Shown: positions 1 through 11,378 of the stretch, one piece after another | Position numbering within the stretch: the stretch's first letter is position 1 | How the letters are laid out: every line of letters begins with the position of its first letter | DNA from: Rhea pennata | Taxonomy: Eukaryota > Chordata > Aves > Rheiformes > Rheidae | Assembly (NCBI RefSeq): GCF_028389875.1 | Contig: NC_084675.1 | Coordinates: 24,452,412 to 24,516,411 of the forward strand | Length of the DNA: 64,000 nt | Reading direction: 5' to 3' | Notes under the pieces: model-generated | Told to the model about the DNA's origin: nothing | Database searches by the model: none | Seen by the model: the letters and a program-made list of their open reading frames with translations, nothing else | Made by a program: the position numbers and the translations under genes

Positions 1-867
1 ATTTATTTATTGATGAAGTTAGCAAAACTATTGCTCTGTACCTTTCAGGTTGATGACTATGAAGGAAATCAACATGTTGCAGGGTCCTGTTCTTACATAT
101 TTCTTTTTCAGTAAGATTAAGTCCAGCTGTTTCCTGACCTGGATATATGCTTGTTACAAATGTGACTTTGAAATGCAAGTTTTTGCATTAAAGTTTGGAA
201 ACGTTATGAAATGCTTCCAGCAGTTTTCTATGCAAAATATGTCACCTTTCCAATTATTTTTGTGACACTACTGTTTTGAGAACTATCATAAGCTTCTATC
301 ACTTGTTAACATTTCAAGAAACATATATATTTTTTTCTTGTGCTTGAGAGGCAGTTCTTGTAAGCAACCACAGACAAATTTCTCCATCATCTCTGTCTAG
401 GCTCCCCTCAGTTTAGGCAAGATGACCAAAATGATCATTGTTCTGTGGTGGTTCGGCTTGAGGGTTGCGGTCATGTATTGGTCATTGACTGCTTACACTG
501 ATCATTTATCAGTGGTATTGTCTGTTCTTCCCAGGTTTTCTGGGAGGATGAAGATAATTCTGGCAATAGTGAATGAAGTGATAGGTAGATTAATGGGGAA
601 GCATGCCTGTGAGTTGCACATTCTGTGCTTTTAGGAGTTATACCTGACTTGACTCAAGTCTATCCTATTATATCCTAGTATTTCCAACTCATCTCTGGAA
701 AGAAGAGGACCGGGAAATTTGTGGTTTGTGAACAGTATTGGTATCTGGGGTATTGTTATCACAGGTGACCTGGGTGATTTATGCGAATACCAGTTTTCAG
801 TATGTGCTCTATAAGCTATTCCAGAGAGTATATGAAAAATAATAAAGTGAACACTAACCTTCTTTTT

Positions 868-1080
868 GTAGAATCACATAATCACAGTATGGTTGAAGTT
901 GGAAGGGACCTCTGGAGATCATATAGTACAACCCCCTTGCTCAGGCAGGGTCACCTAGAGCATGTTAGACAGGATTGCGTCCAAGCGGGTTTTGAATATC
1001 TCCAGGGAAGGAGACTCCACAGCCTCTTTGTGCCCATTGCCTTGTGTCCTGTTGCTTGGCACCACTGAAGAGTCTGGCTT
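868..1080 (-). repeat. CR1 LINE 3' fragment, antisense
   Basis: Read on the minus strand this ends with the typical CR1 tail: a 'gatgatct..aggtcccttccaac' type block followed by a short repeated ATTCTGTGATT-like end. It also contains the upstream 'ctccctggagatattcaa' and 'gcctgg' CR1 blocks. Open frames over this interval are repeat-derived. Confidence 0.9.
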
Positions 1081-2070
1081 GTAAGCTTAGATTTGCTATA
1101 TAGCATTTATGTATCAACTGTAAAACTTCTAGGAGCCTTCTGCTAGCTGCCAGTTTGCACAAAACTGTAGGAACTTAGTTATTGTTGAGAGGTTCTCTTC
1201 TCTTTTCCAAATATGTTTGAAATTGGTTAAAATATTCAAAAGTTATTAGAGAGGTCCTACGGGACAGTGTAATTGCAAAGGTCTTCTGCCTTTGGAAATC
1301 AGGATTGAAAACTATGTCAAGGAATAAGTAAACAGTTTGTTTTTGTGATAAAGGTCCAAATGCAGAATTTATATCTTGCGGGGGGGGGGGGAAGTGATGT
1401 TTAATACCAAACTAGACTTGCATTTCTACCCTTTTTTTTTTCCTTCCCTCAAGGAACCTGATTGATTGATTAGTGATTATTTTTCTTCCTCTCTGTGGCA
1501 CAGAAACCTATGCTAGATAACATTAGATACCAAGGAAGGTAAAGCTGGCTGACCAGAAGGAATTTGTAGATAGGCTTTCTGGTATGTGCGCTTTTGTTAA
1601 TGCTTAATTAACTGAAACAGCAAAATGAACCTTTGACAAATTAACATGAAGCTGAAAGTTTAGAGCATCTTTGGCTGCCAATTTTTGGATTCTTAAATAA
1701 CTTAATAGCAAAATAGAAAGCTTTTTAAAATGTTTCTGGAGAATCAGATTGCATGTCTTGGAAAATTGAATCAGTCATTGTGAGGAGAAATACTGAAAAA
1801 AGATTTAAATTGGTAGAGAAAATAAGTGGAGCTTTCAAAACAATTCACGTTTTAAAAACAGTTATTCTGATTGCCTAACCCTGGGGGGAAGAGAAAGGCT
1901 TAAAGCTGACAAATAGAGATGCCTGTGGTATCTTTAAAAGAGTTTTAAAACTTTGAATGATTTTCTTTATGATGAGCCTTTTTGTATTTAACTACCTTGC
2001 TACTCTTGCTGAATACATCCTCTCAGCACTCTTGTGAACAAGACAGAATTATTCAGATGCTTCTACTTTG

Positions 2071-2144
2071 GTTTTTTTTTGTTGATTCTTTTTTTGTTTG
2101 TTTGTTTGTTTAGGTTTTTTTGATGTTTGTTTTTTTGTTTGTTT
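2071..2144. repeat. T/TTTG-rich simple repeat
   Basis: A run of T interrupted by G, largely (TTTG)n, inside an ADAT1 intron. It is low-complexity sequence with no gene content. Confidence 0.85.
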
Positions 2145-2628
2145 ACTAATATAAAGTTTGATTTAGTGAGACCCTTGTGATTCTCTGTGGTGATTTGATT
2201 AGTGCTGGGACCAGTCTTGGCTCAACCTCTGCTATAGCAGTAGGTTAATGAGGGTGCAGTCTCCCACAGATAACACTGTGTGGATATTAAAATATTCTCT
2301 CTACAAAACGACACAGTGCTGCTAAGACTCTTACGGATTACTCTTGGGGCAATGTAGTTTTTTGTCAGTGTAATATTTTAAAAGGGAAAAAGCTAGTGGG
2401 CAGTTCAGATGGGGTAGGAAAAGTTAAATTGTGGAGGATTTTTTACATTTTTTCAAGAAGTGAACAGTTTTTTTTTTTCTTTTTAATCAAACATGTTGAA
2501 TTGGGATGTACTACCATGAGCTTTAAGAGGAAGTACATCCTTCCAGATCCCCATGTTCCTGCTTAATTCTTATAGAAACCTTGCAGGGAAAGGAAAAACT
2601 GTAATTTTTTTTTCCTGTCAGTCTAAGT

Positions 2629-2662
2629 GTCAAAGGGTGCTGAGAAACAAGAGGGCAGGACT
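2629..2662 (+). repeat. 34-bp direct repeat, copy 1
   Basis: A 34-bp segment beginning GTCAAAGGGTGC and ending GGGCAGGACT recurs without mismatch at 3261-3294, 632 bp further on in the same orientation. The flanking bases differ. The origin is unknown. Confidence 0.85.
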
Positions 2663-3260
2663 TGTGCCAGTCTGGTGCATTTCTGAAGGTTTCATGGTTG
2701 ATGGGTGCTTTAAAGGAAATGGTGTGAACTGCTACCTGTTCCTTTGCTTGACCTTCCCTTTTTCCTCCCTCACTCTTTTTCTCTATTACCTAAATATATA
2801 GAATTATCACTGAAAAGCATATTCTCCAGTTTTTCTGAGGGCATAATTTCAGAAGAGTTTGAACTGGTCTAAGACAGGGCTGCCCTCCTTCCTGTCTCCC
2901 CATTTTACCTGCATTGACCTTGCCTGACTGTTCTGAACTCTTACTGAGAACTGGACGAGCCAAAAATAATCATTCTCTCCCCTCCTCCTCACCCCCTGCT
3001 TTTTGTAGGGTTAGATTGGGGCATTTTTTGCTCCTAGTAGAGGATCACCACAGTGTCAGGCAAGTACCAGTTTGTGGATAAATCTCACTTTTGTGACAAA
3101 GTGCATGACAAACAGTTTTCTGACTGCAGTCAGCAGCTGCAGTGCTGCACATGCCCTGGACAGAGCACCAGTGCACCCTCCCTGCTGGTGATCTGGACCA
3201 CAGGGGGGAAAGCAAAACTGCAAACCCCTGAAGAAAACATACTGCCACTACGAGGGAAGC

Positions 3261-3294
3261 GTCAAAGGGTGCTGAGAAACAAGAGGGCAGGACT
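3261..3294 (+). repeat. 34-bp direct repeat, copy 2
   Basis: This is the second perfect copy of the 34-bp segment at 2629-2662. Both lie in the same ADAT1 intron. No longer similarity on either side was seen by eye. Confidence 0.85.
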
Positions 3295-3831
3295 GTGAAA
3301 GTTCTTGTTTCAACAGATTGAAACTGAAGTACAGTTTCAGAAACCTGCAAAAGAGTTTGCAGCTATTGTATTTTATTTGGGGATTGTTATCTAAATATTT
3401 ATTTAAAAAAATATTTCAAAACATGAAAAGATAGTAATCACTCTTTAGACTGTACCAAAACCTTTTTGTTAGAATTCGATATTTCCCACTGGTTTATTAG
3501 CATGCTTTGTAGTTTTCAGATGCTTTCCTCTTTTCCAAGACATGAGTGGACACATCAGGCTGAAATCATATGACACACAAATAAAAATAAATAAATAAAG
3601 CTTTTATGTACACTCTCGTCAGTTGCTCTTGAAAGCTGTTCTAGGTGTACATGGCTCTGGGATTTGGTTAGTTGTTTTTAAGAACTTCACAGACTGAACT
3701 TTGTAAGAGAGGACTGGATCAAATGATCAATCATTGCTCTAGGCCTGATGTGACAGATCTACTTCAGAAATACTTCTTTCTTTACTCTGCAGAGTCTGAG
3801 TCAATGTTTCTGATTTCCTTTTTCCCATCAG

Positions 3832-3918
3832 ATCCAAGATATGTAAAGTAGAACTCTTCCATACATTCCGAAAGCTGGTGACAAGCATTTCACAAGAGGA
3901 TCTGCCAGACACTCTCAG
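3832..3918 (+). CDS. ADAT1: ADAT1 penultimate coding exon
   Basis: The acceptor is tttcccatcag and the donor CAG/gtaaag. The first base completes a codon from the previous exon, and the last two bases are completed by the exon at 11246. It encodes the block SKICKVELFHTFRKLVTSIS and continues to DLPDTL. Confidence 0.9.
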
Positions 3919-6900
3919 GTAAAGTTGTTTTCTCTATAGCTAGAAAAGTGAATTTATCTTCGTGAGTTCCAAGTATACTGTGATGATACAAGAATCTTCT
4001 TATGAGTCTCATTATTGATAAACCCGTTGTTAAAATTTGACACTTGAAGAATATGGCATGTGCTTGATGGGGTAGGAATAATCTTTTTTGGGTCTTTTTA
4101 TTCACTTTCTTGGAGAAGTAGGTATAGTATCTCATGTATTAATGGTGGAGAGGGGGAGCGGGAGGGGGGAAGAGCGAGAAATCACAGGTGGTTTCTTAAT
4201 TTGGAGTTAAGGTAAGAGTTTGGGGCAGCTGATCTGACCTAAAGGCTTATTTCTTTAAAAAAGGGTAAATTCTGCTCCTGGTCGTGGAGCCTTGTCCCTC
4301 CCTTGCACTGCTTCTGGTGCCCAGTAAGGGAGGGCATACTTACATATATACAGAAAAAAATCTCTGACTTTGGCTTAAAGATTCCAAGTGATGTAGAAGG
4401 TGCTAAATCCGTTGTTTCATGAGTTGTTTTTTTGTTTTAGTCTTATTTGCATCTGTAACCATGCCAATTCTGGCATGTGATTCGACCGGATGTCAAGCTC
4501 ATTTGGTTGTGGTTGCTTATAGGGCCATATGGTCCTATTGCTCTTCCTTTGTATCAGTAGTGCTTCTCTAGCACCATGTTGCCAGTTCAACTAGCTAATA
4601 TGGCAGAACACAATTTCCTTGTCCTCTGTGATTTCTACTGGATTAATGAGGTGAATTTGTGAATTTGTTTATGGAAACTAAAAGCAGCAATAGAACCCAT
4701 TAAAAAAAAAAGAAAAGAAAAGAAAAAATAAAAAAGGAGGTATGTGGTGCAGCTGGAAGCAGGGGAGATAGGCCATCTCTGCCTTTCAGGCCATTAGGCG
4801 AGATGAACTCAGCCAATTGTGCCCTGAGTCTTTAATTGTTAGATTTGCTTGCTTCTGTGTTTTGTGGATTAAGGATTCCAGTTATTTTCTTCAGTGTATG
4901 CATGAAATGCCTTGTAATGTTAAATGCACTGATGTCAACATGAGCCACATTATTGTTGAGATCATTTTAAATGATGCTATATACAGAGTTATACTTTCTC
5001 ATTAATTCTGTTTTAAATATAAAATTTTTAAGTCTCTTTGGAGTGGGAGTTGCTCCTCACTTACTTAGCTACCATGATTTCCTCAAAGCATGAACTGGTG
5101 CATAGTTGGGTAGGTGACTCACTGTGCTAATCATGTGCTGCTTACATAAAGTCATTTCACCTCAGGCCTTTCCTAGATTCCAGCGGCTTTATAATTTCCT
5201 TTGACTTTTTTGTCCTTTACCATTTTTCTCTCTGTGTTTCTCCTGACAAAGTCCAGCTGATTCACAGATGTGGCATCGTTTTTAGGCTGTGCAGACTCTG
5301 TTTATGTGGTAGGGGTGCTAGTTCACCTGTCAGCCTGTCCAACAGCTTCCCTTTTGAAGCCTCTCTACGTACTCCTCGAATAGAAAGCAAAATAGCAAAT
5401 CTCTTTGTACGACTGTTTCCTTCTTTTTCCCTTTCCCTTTTCTACACAGTATTCTGATAACATTTTTTCTTCCTTTTACGTAATCTAAATTTGAGCAAAC
5501 TTCAGATAAGACCTTCCACATTCTCACATTGTTTCCTCTAAACTCCCATGTGTTTAACGCTTACGCATTTTTTTTCTTCTCATTCGGATATATCTTGATA
5601 TCTCCTTGTACAAATGGCTGGCTTGAGTGCCATACAGTCAGCCCATTTTGTCTTCCCTCTTTACCTCTAAGCCCCTGCCCTGTCTTTTCTGGTCCACTTT
5701 TTGGTCTGTTGTCTCCAGTCCTTTCTGCTCCATCAAGGCAATCTTATTTCATAGTCCTTTTCAATTTGCTGTATAGGAAGGACAAGGATCAGTCTTTACT
5801 TAGCCTTTCCTTCATCTACTCTTGAGCCCTGTCAAACATAGGGGCCACACAGGGCTCTACTGGGGCCAGTTAGAGCTTTGTGCAGTAGTAGTATAGCGAT
5901 TATGATGGTCTTCTGTTTTCTTCTTTTTTGTGTGTGATCTTGCTTCTCCTGCTTTTTGTGCCTTCCTTTCTCTTTCCTTTTTCATTTCTTTCTGGAGGAT
6001 CAGTGCAGGCACTGTTAAATTGGAATAGGTTGAGAGTCCATTGGGGCAGAACTTTGATGCTGGCTTTCTGAACGGCCAAGTTTGGGAATTTGTGATCTAA
6101 GAGGCTAAGCGTAGCATTTGGTTTATTAGCTTTCAACTAAGGCAGGAAGAAGATTTTTGGTTGGGTTAATCTACTGCTTCACCAAGAACTAGATAGCATT
6201 CTGTTGTGCTTTCCTACTTTCTTTCTTCTATTCTGATAAGCTTTAAGATCTCCATCTGTTGTGCCTTACTTAAATCTTGGATGGTCTCCTTAGCTAGATT
6301 ATCTGAAATATTGCCAGTTACTCTTTTGTGTGTGTGTGTGTATGTATGTGTATCATATATAATTCATATGTATAAAAAAATATAAAAAATACACATATGC
6401 ATACATATATACATATATAACTTCTTACCTACTCCTTCTCTTACATTGTTTAATGGTAGTATTTTGAAATTACTGGTACATAAATCCGTCCTTTTCTGTT
6501 ACTGCAACCAGTCTGCTACTTTATTCAGATCCATTTACTGTCTGCCTCTCATTTTCTGCATCAATTTCATGTTTTCTGTGCTCACTGTAAAAGGAATGAT
6601 GGCAAACCTTTGACTTGTGTCAAGGGCTAGTGTTATGCCATTGCTAGTCTGAATTGTTACGTAAAAACCCCTGTAGTATTAATATTCTTTGCAGAATGCT
6701 TAGTGGAAATAATGGCAAAGGAGTTCTTTTGATTTGTTGAGTATTTTACCTGCCGGTAGAGCCATGCCTTGTTCATTGCGTAAGAAAATAAAAGCCTCCT
6801 TTTGTCATATAGTCGCTCAGTAGAGTCAGCTGGCATTGTTTTTTATGTGATGTTTGGCTGGCTGCTCATTCCTCTGTCGTGTGGGAGCATAAATGAGACT

Positions 6901-9900
6901 TTGTAGTGCAAACCTGGCCTGAGTTTCTTGCCAGGCTTGTTACACGGATGGCTGATCCTCTCATCTTTTCTCTTCAGTTTTAGTCAGGAGCCATCACAAT
7001 TTAGATTGTGCTTTTCTTCTCCTTCCCATTCAGTCTGCATTGTTGGTGATTCGGTTCCAGTGACAATGGAAGGGGATGGGCTGTTGTACAGAGGAGCATG
7101 TGGCCTTGTGTTGCTGAGAGAAAGACAATTAAGGACTTTTAAATGACTTTAAGGTTTAAGTATCTAGATTAAAGCATAGAAACTTCTTTTGGCTTTCTTG
7201 TTTAAGAATTTTGCATGTGTTCACTTCTAAAAACAGAAGGCTTTCTCCAGGTGATGGCTAGATATTTCCTACTGGAGTGATTGTGAATAACTGTGTGGAA
7301 ATGGGAGCCTGGTTAGAGTACCTCTATGGGATGGTCAAATTGAGGACCATCATGAGAAGATTTTTTGTTGTTGTTTTTGAGAAGGAGCTGCTTCAGAGAA
7401 ATAAAAACATTTGTTTGCGGCCTCACTTATTAGTGTTTTGTAAACGTTGCAGGTAACCAGGCTGGTGTAGTTGGACTGGATGCATTTATGAACTGTAAGT
7501 GAAAGTGCTGTAAAGTGCTATGTCTGCCCTATGAGCATCATCCAGTAATTCTAGCACATCTGTTGCTCCCACTTGAGTCAGACTGCATCTCTTAGATGTT
7601 GAACCTTGATGCAAGGGCTTCAACTGATGAAAGATCTACCATGACCTTATGTAAATTCTTGCAGTAATCAAACCTCCATATTCTTAAAAAGATGCCCCTT
7701 CTTTCCAATCTGAATGTTTTAATTTCATCTTCTGGCCTCTTATTATGAACTTGCCTAGGCTGTTCTGCTAAATTAGAGTCTGTAACTTACATGAAGTGAT
7801 TTGTTGAGAGCATATATAGAATTATGGTGGTTTAACTTAAGCAGGATTTCTCTCTTTCTTAAGCAGTCATTTCTATGACTTCTGGATTATAATTTCTCCC
7901 TAAAATAAGGTGCTTTTGTACTTTAAGGGTGCTGTGTGCTGTACAAATTGTGCAATAAACAGTCTTAGAAGACTCCATTTTTACTACTGTGACGAACAAA
8001 ATAAATAGGCAATCAACATTTTTTTTTTATATGTCTTACTGTAATTTTCTAATGCCTTTTAAATTTTTGTTTCTTTTTTAACTTTGTACACCAAACAATT
8101 TCTGAGGTTGTTTTACTGCTGCAGAGATTTTTAAGGCCAGAGGGAGCTTTTGTCCTTCAATATGTGACTCATTAATTTTTGTACAAGACTAATTTTTGGT
8201 CAAATGCCTTCACTTCTGTCAACATTTTTCCATATGTAATAAGTCTGTAATCTCAAATGTGCATAATGGGTTGAATGTAAATGAATATGGGATTAAAAGT
8301 ACGGTTTGTCTGTTGCTTGGAAGTGTGGAATTGGTGTGCAGTAGTGTATTGCTTTTCTGCACAGGCTGCCATGTTTGTGGAAAGAATAATTTCTATCTTG
8401 TACGTGGCTGAACACGCAAATCTTCAAGTATAATGATGATTCATATAATGCTTTTGTTCATGAATGGTGATACCTTTAAGAACAAAATTTTGCATCTCTG
8501 GATCAACTCTCATGGCTCTGGCACACAACTCTCAGAACCACCTGACCTCCATTATACATACTGTAAGGTACAGACAAGGCAGACATAGTAAAGGGAGATG
8601 TAAAAGGAATGTAGACAGACAGACCTAGATAGGCTGGAGACTATAGGATTGCACTGGACTTTGCCTGGGACAGCACACAAGTGTTCACTTCTGGGGAGGG
8701 AAGAAAAAAAAATCACTGGCAGATGCTGAGAAACTTAATAGCACAACCAAAGCTGAGACATCGTATCACGTGAGGCTAGGCAGATGTAATGTGCTTTGAA
8801 TTTGAAAGCATTTTTCCTATGTTTGTATTGAAAATTTCTCTAAAGCCCAAGGCAGAAGTTGAACATGAATTAAATAAATCTGTTTGATTGGGGCAGGTCT
8901 GCAAAGTTTTTTAAAACACAGACTCCTAAAAGGCTGCAGTCGCATGTGCTTTTGTAGCTGCTGCTGAGTTGTCCGTCCTCATTTCCTGCTAGAAATGTGT
9001 TCCTCTGCTGTTTGCTCTAGCAGCTCCCTAACTGAGGTCTATCAGGATAAACTAGGTTAGAGAGATCTCGTATGTTTTTTTAGTTAAATTGGGTCAGACT
9101 GCCGGATATGAATTGAAAAGCCGTTGCTTTGCCAACAGATTCAGGAAGAAGAGCAATGTTTAGCAAAGATGAAATGAAGAGCATTTAGGGATCAGAGTCT
9201 TTCTCTTGGCTCAGTGGCAGAGAGAACATACATCTATGCCTGTGTCCACAGCAGATATGAGGAAGAATATTCCCCTAAGAAAACAGCTTCTTCACCTTTA
9301 ACAAGACTGAGCCAGTCTAAAATGTTGCGTTGAATGGTTCCTTTTTGAGCTTTGACTGTCTCCCATGTGACCCAAGAAATAAATTAGCTATTTTTGAAGA
9401 TGTTAACAGCATCTTGTATTGTCTATTCTATGATAACAAATATGAATCATTAGATGCACTTACAGAGAAGAAGGGCGGAGTCAAAATCTTAAACTTGTTG
9501 GCAGTGCCTTAAGTGCAAGAAGGGTGCTAGCACAAGAGAGTTTCTTCCCAAAGGTTAAATATTACATTGTCCATGTATATAATCATGCCTCTTGTACCTC
9601 AGGGAGTGGTCTTGAGGTGGGGGAGGAGTTGATGATCTGTACTGTGTCTTGGAAGTACACGTAGGAATACCTGGGAGAGGAGTAGCTTGCCTATGTTACA
9701 GAGATTTAAGGAAGCTGGTTGGTCCACAACCCTTCTTGGAACGGTGCTGTTTCCTGAATGTTGCATAGGCAGACATTTGCTGGTCTTCTGCATCTTCAGG
9801 GGTGCTCCTAAACCATGATCCACCATTGATAATGTAATTCTGTGACTGACACACTGAGCAAGTGGAGAGTTGCAGTGGGCCTTTCCATGGAACTTTTTTG

Positions 9901-11378
9901 AGCAGTGCTTAGTTTCAGAGTTTAATGTGAAAAAATGATAAAGAAAGCAAAATAGATTAGCTGTGACAACAGGGCAGGCAGATTCGTAAGAGTATATAAG
10001 TCTCCATGTACTGCAGTGGTGTGGATGGGTTCTTTCCTCCTGCGCTTTCTGAGCCTAAGGTCTGTAGGACAGATAACATCTCATAGTTTGTTATGCAAGT
10101 CACAGTGTTCCAGAAATATATTTATAATGGAATGCTGAATGTATGAAATACAGCTTGTGATGATCTGCTGTGTCTAAGCATTGGCCTTCTTGGCATCTGG
10201 ACTTTGTATTTTCTTTATGAAATCCTTGTGATGGTTTTGCTTGTTTTGAGTTAGTGGGGGAAAGGTAGGGAGCAGGGCTGCCTTTAGGCATGAAAGTCTG
10301 CTCTGGAACTTTGTGCACTGTGTGGTCCTCAGACTCTTTAGATTAGGGGCCCTGAAACAGTTCAGTTCTTCCTCTTTCTTGTTTTTGATTCATGTTCATC
10401 TGCTCCTATTGGGTCAAATGTATAAATGTTACAGGTTTCATGTGGCTGACTGACTGGAAGAGGGAGAAGGAGGAGGATGGGAAACGACAGCAAGGAAAGG
10501 AACAATGTCTTGACAAAATTGTTTTGGTGTTCCTTGTGCTATCTCTCTCTCTCTCTTGTGTTTCAGTGATAATCTTGACTTGAATTTCCCTATTTTGAAA
10601 AACAGTGGTATAATGCACTCAGCAGACTGGCCATCAGTTCTGCTGAGACTGTAGGGAGCAAATGCTGCATAAAGGAGAAGAGCAGAGCATGGAAACTGCT
10701 GTCTCTCTCATGCTTTAGGAAGAAGATGAAAATATTTTCTTCTTGCCTCTCATTTCTTTCTGTCGCACTTACCATTTATTTTGGGTTGGAAAAGAAAAAC
10801 TGTTCTCTTCATGCGGGTCCCTTTCCCAAAACATAGCCACATCCACTCAGTTCAAAGTACCCCTCTTTAGCCACCTTTTCTGCTTTGCTTTTACGTCTTT
10901 TGCTATCATGGAAGTGTTCTGTAACATACTGGCATAAAGTTACACACTGTCACTTTTATTGCTGAGAAGTACGTATGAGGCATGGCAGATGAGTTGTGTT
11001 TTATTTACTTCCTTTATAGAGACTGTTGACAATGTTGAGAAACACTCCTTTAGGGTCTGGACATCTCCAGTTTCCTTAGAAGTGAAGGAGGGTTTTACTT
11101 AGTAACACAGAAGAGCACATGGAAAATCATGCATGCATCAGCATTATTAAATTAAATGTGTTTGGCTTTTTTTTCCCCCCATTTTGTGACATTTACATCC
11201 AATAGGATAATAGAAATCTGTTCATTGTTGTGTATTTTGTGTCAGGATGAAGACCTTAGAAACCTATTGCGACTACAAGGAAGCTGCAATAAATTATCAA
11301 GAAGCCTGGGAAGTGCTGCGTAGCCAAGCCCTGCAGGGCTGGGTCAAGAATGCCAAGGAATACCTGCAGTTCACGTGA
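3832..11378 (+). CDS. ADAT1: ADAT1, tRNA-specific adenosine deaminase 1 (3' end only)
   Basis: ADAT1 deaminates adenosine 37 of tRNA-Ala to inosine. Only the last two coding exons are visible: join(3832-3918, 11246-11378). Exon 3832-3918 encodes a peptide starting SKICKVELFHTFRKL. The last exon encodes KTLETYCDYKEAAINYQEAW and ends EYLQFT before TGA at 11376-11378. The exons join in frame (AG + G gives Arg) across a 7.3-kb intron with a CAG/gtaaag donor and a tttgtgtcag acceptor. The residues match the C-terminal end of the ADAT1 adenosine-deaminase domain (xYKEAAxxYQEAWxxLR); the catalytic HxE and zinc-binding parts lie outside the window. Gene order and orientation opposite GABARAPL2 agree with the conserved vertebrate arrangement. 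Confidence 0.9.
4700..4736. repeat. A-rich simple repeat
   Basis: A run of A interrupted by single G and T, intronic, not close to a recognisable retroelement. Confidence 0.8.
6327..6418. repeat. GT/AT microsatellite
   Basis: A (GT)n tract passes into TATG and AT steps, and its far end (TACACATATGCATAC) is roughly complementary to its start, so a long imperfect hairpin is possible. It lies in the ADAT1 last intron. Confidence 0.8.
11246..11378 (+). CDS. ADAT1: ADAT1 last coding exon and stop
   Basis: The acceptor is ttttgtgtcag. The exon encodes the terminal 43 residues, with the conserved YKEAAxxYQEAW and W(V/I)xNxxxYxQF blocks, then TGA. This is the last coding exon; the 3' UTR continues beyond. 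Confidence 0.93.

Larger units (their letters stand above)
1..3831 (+). other. ADAT1: Intron of ADAT1, upstream part
   Basis: No exon of ADAT1 earlier than the one at 3832 could be recognised here, so the window probably opens inside an intron and the deaminase catalytic exons lie upstream. The stretch holds an antisense CR1 fragment, a G12 run at 1380-1391, a T/G-rich simple repeat near 2.1 kb and a perfect 34-bp direct repeat. A pyrimidine tract ending in AG at about 48-50 is followed by a short open frame, but it matches nothing I know from ADAT1. Confidence 0.55.
3919..11245 (+). other. ADAT1: ADAT1 last intron
   Basis: A 7.3-kb intron with canonical gt-ag ends. It holds an A-rich run (4700-4736), a GT/AT microsatellite (6327-6418) and otherwise unremarkable AT-rich sequence. 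No nested gene, RNA gene or clear transposon was recognised. Confidence 0.8.

Noticed and set aside
50-115. Possible ADAT1 exon at the window start
   Set aside because: An acceptor-like CAG precedes an open stretch (VDDYEGNQHVAG), but the peptide does not match ADAT1 and it ends quickly in TAA without a clear donor.
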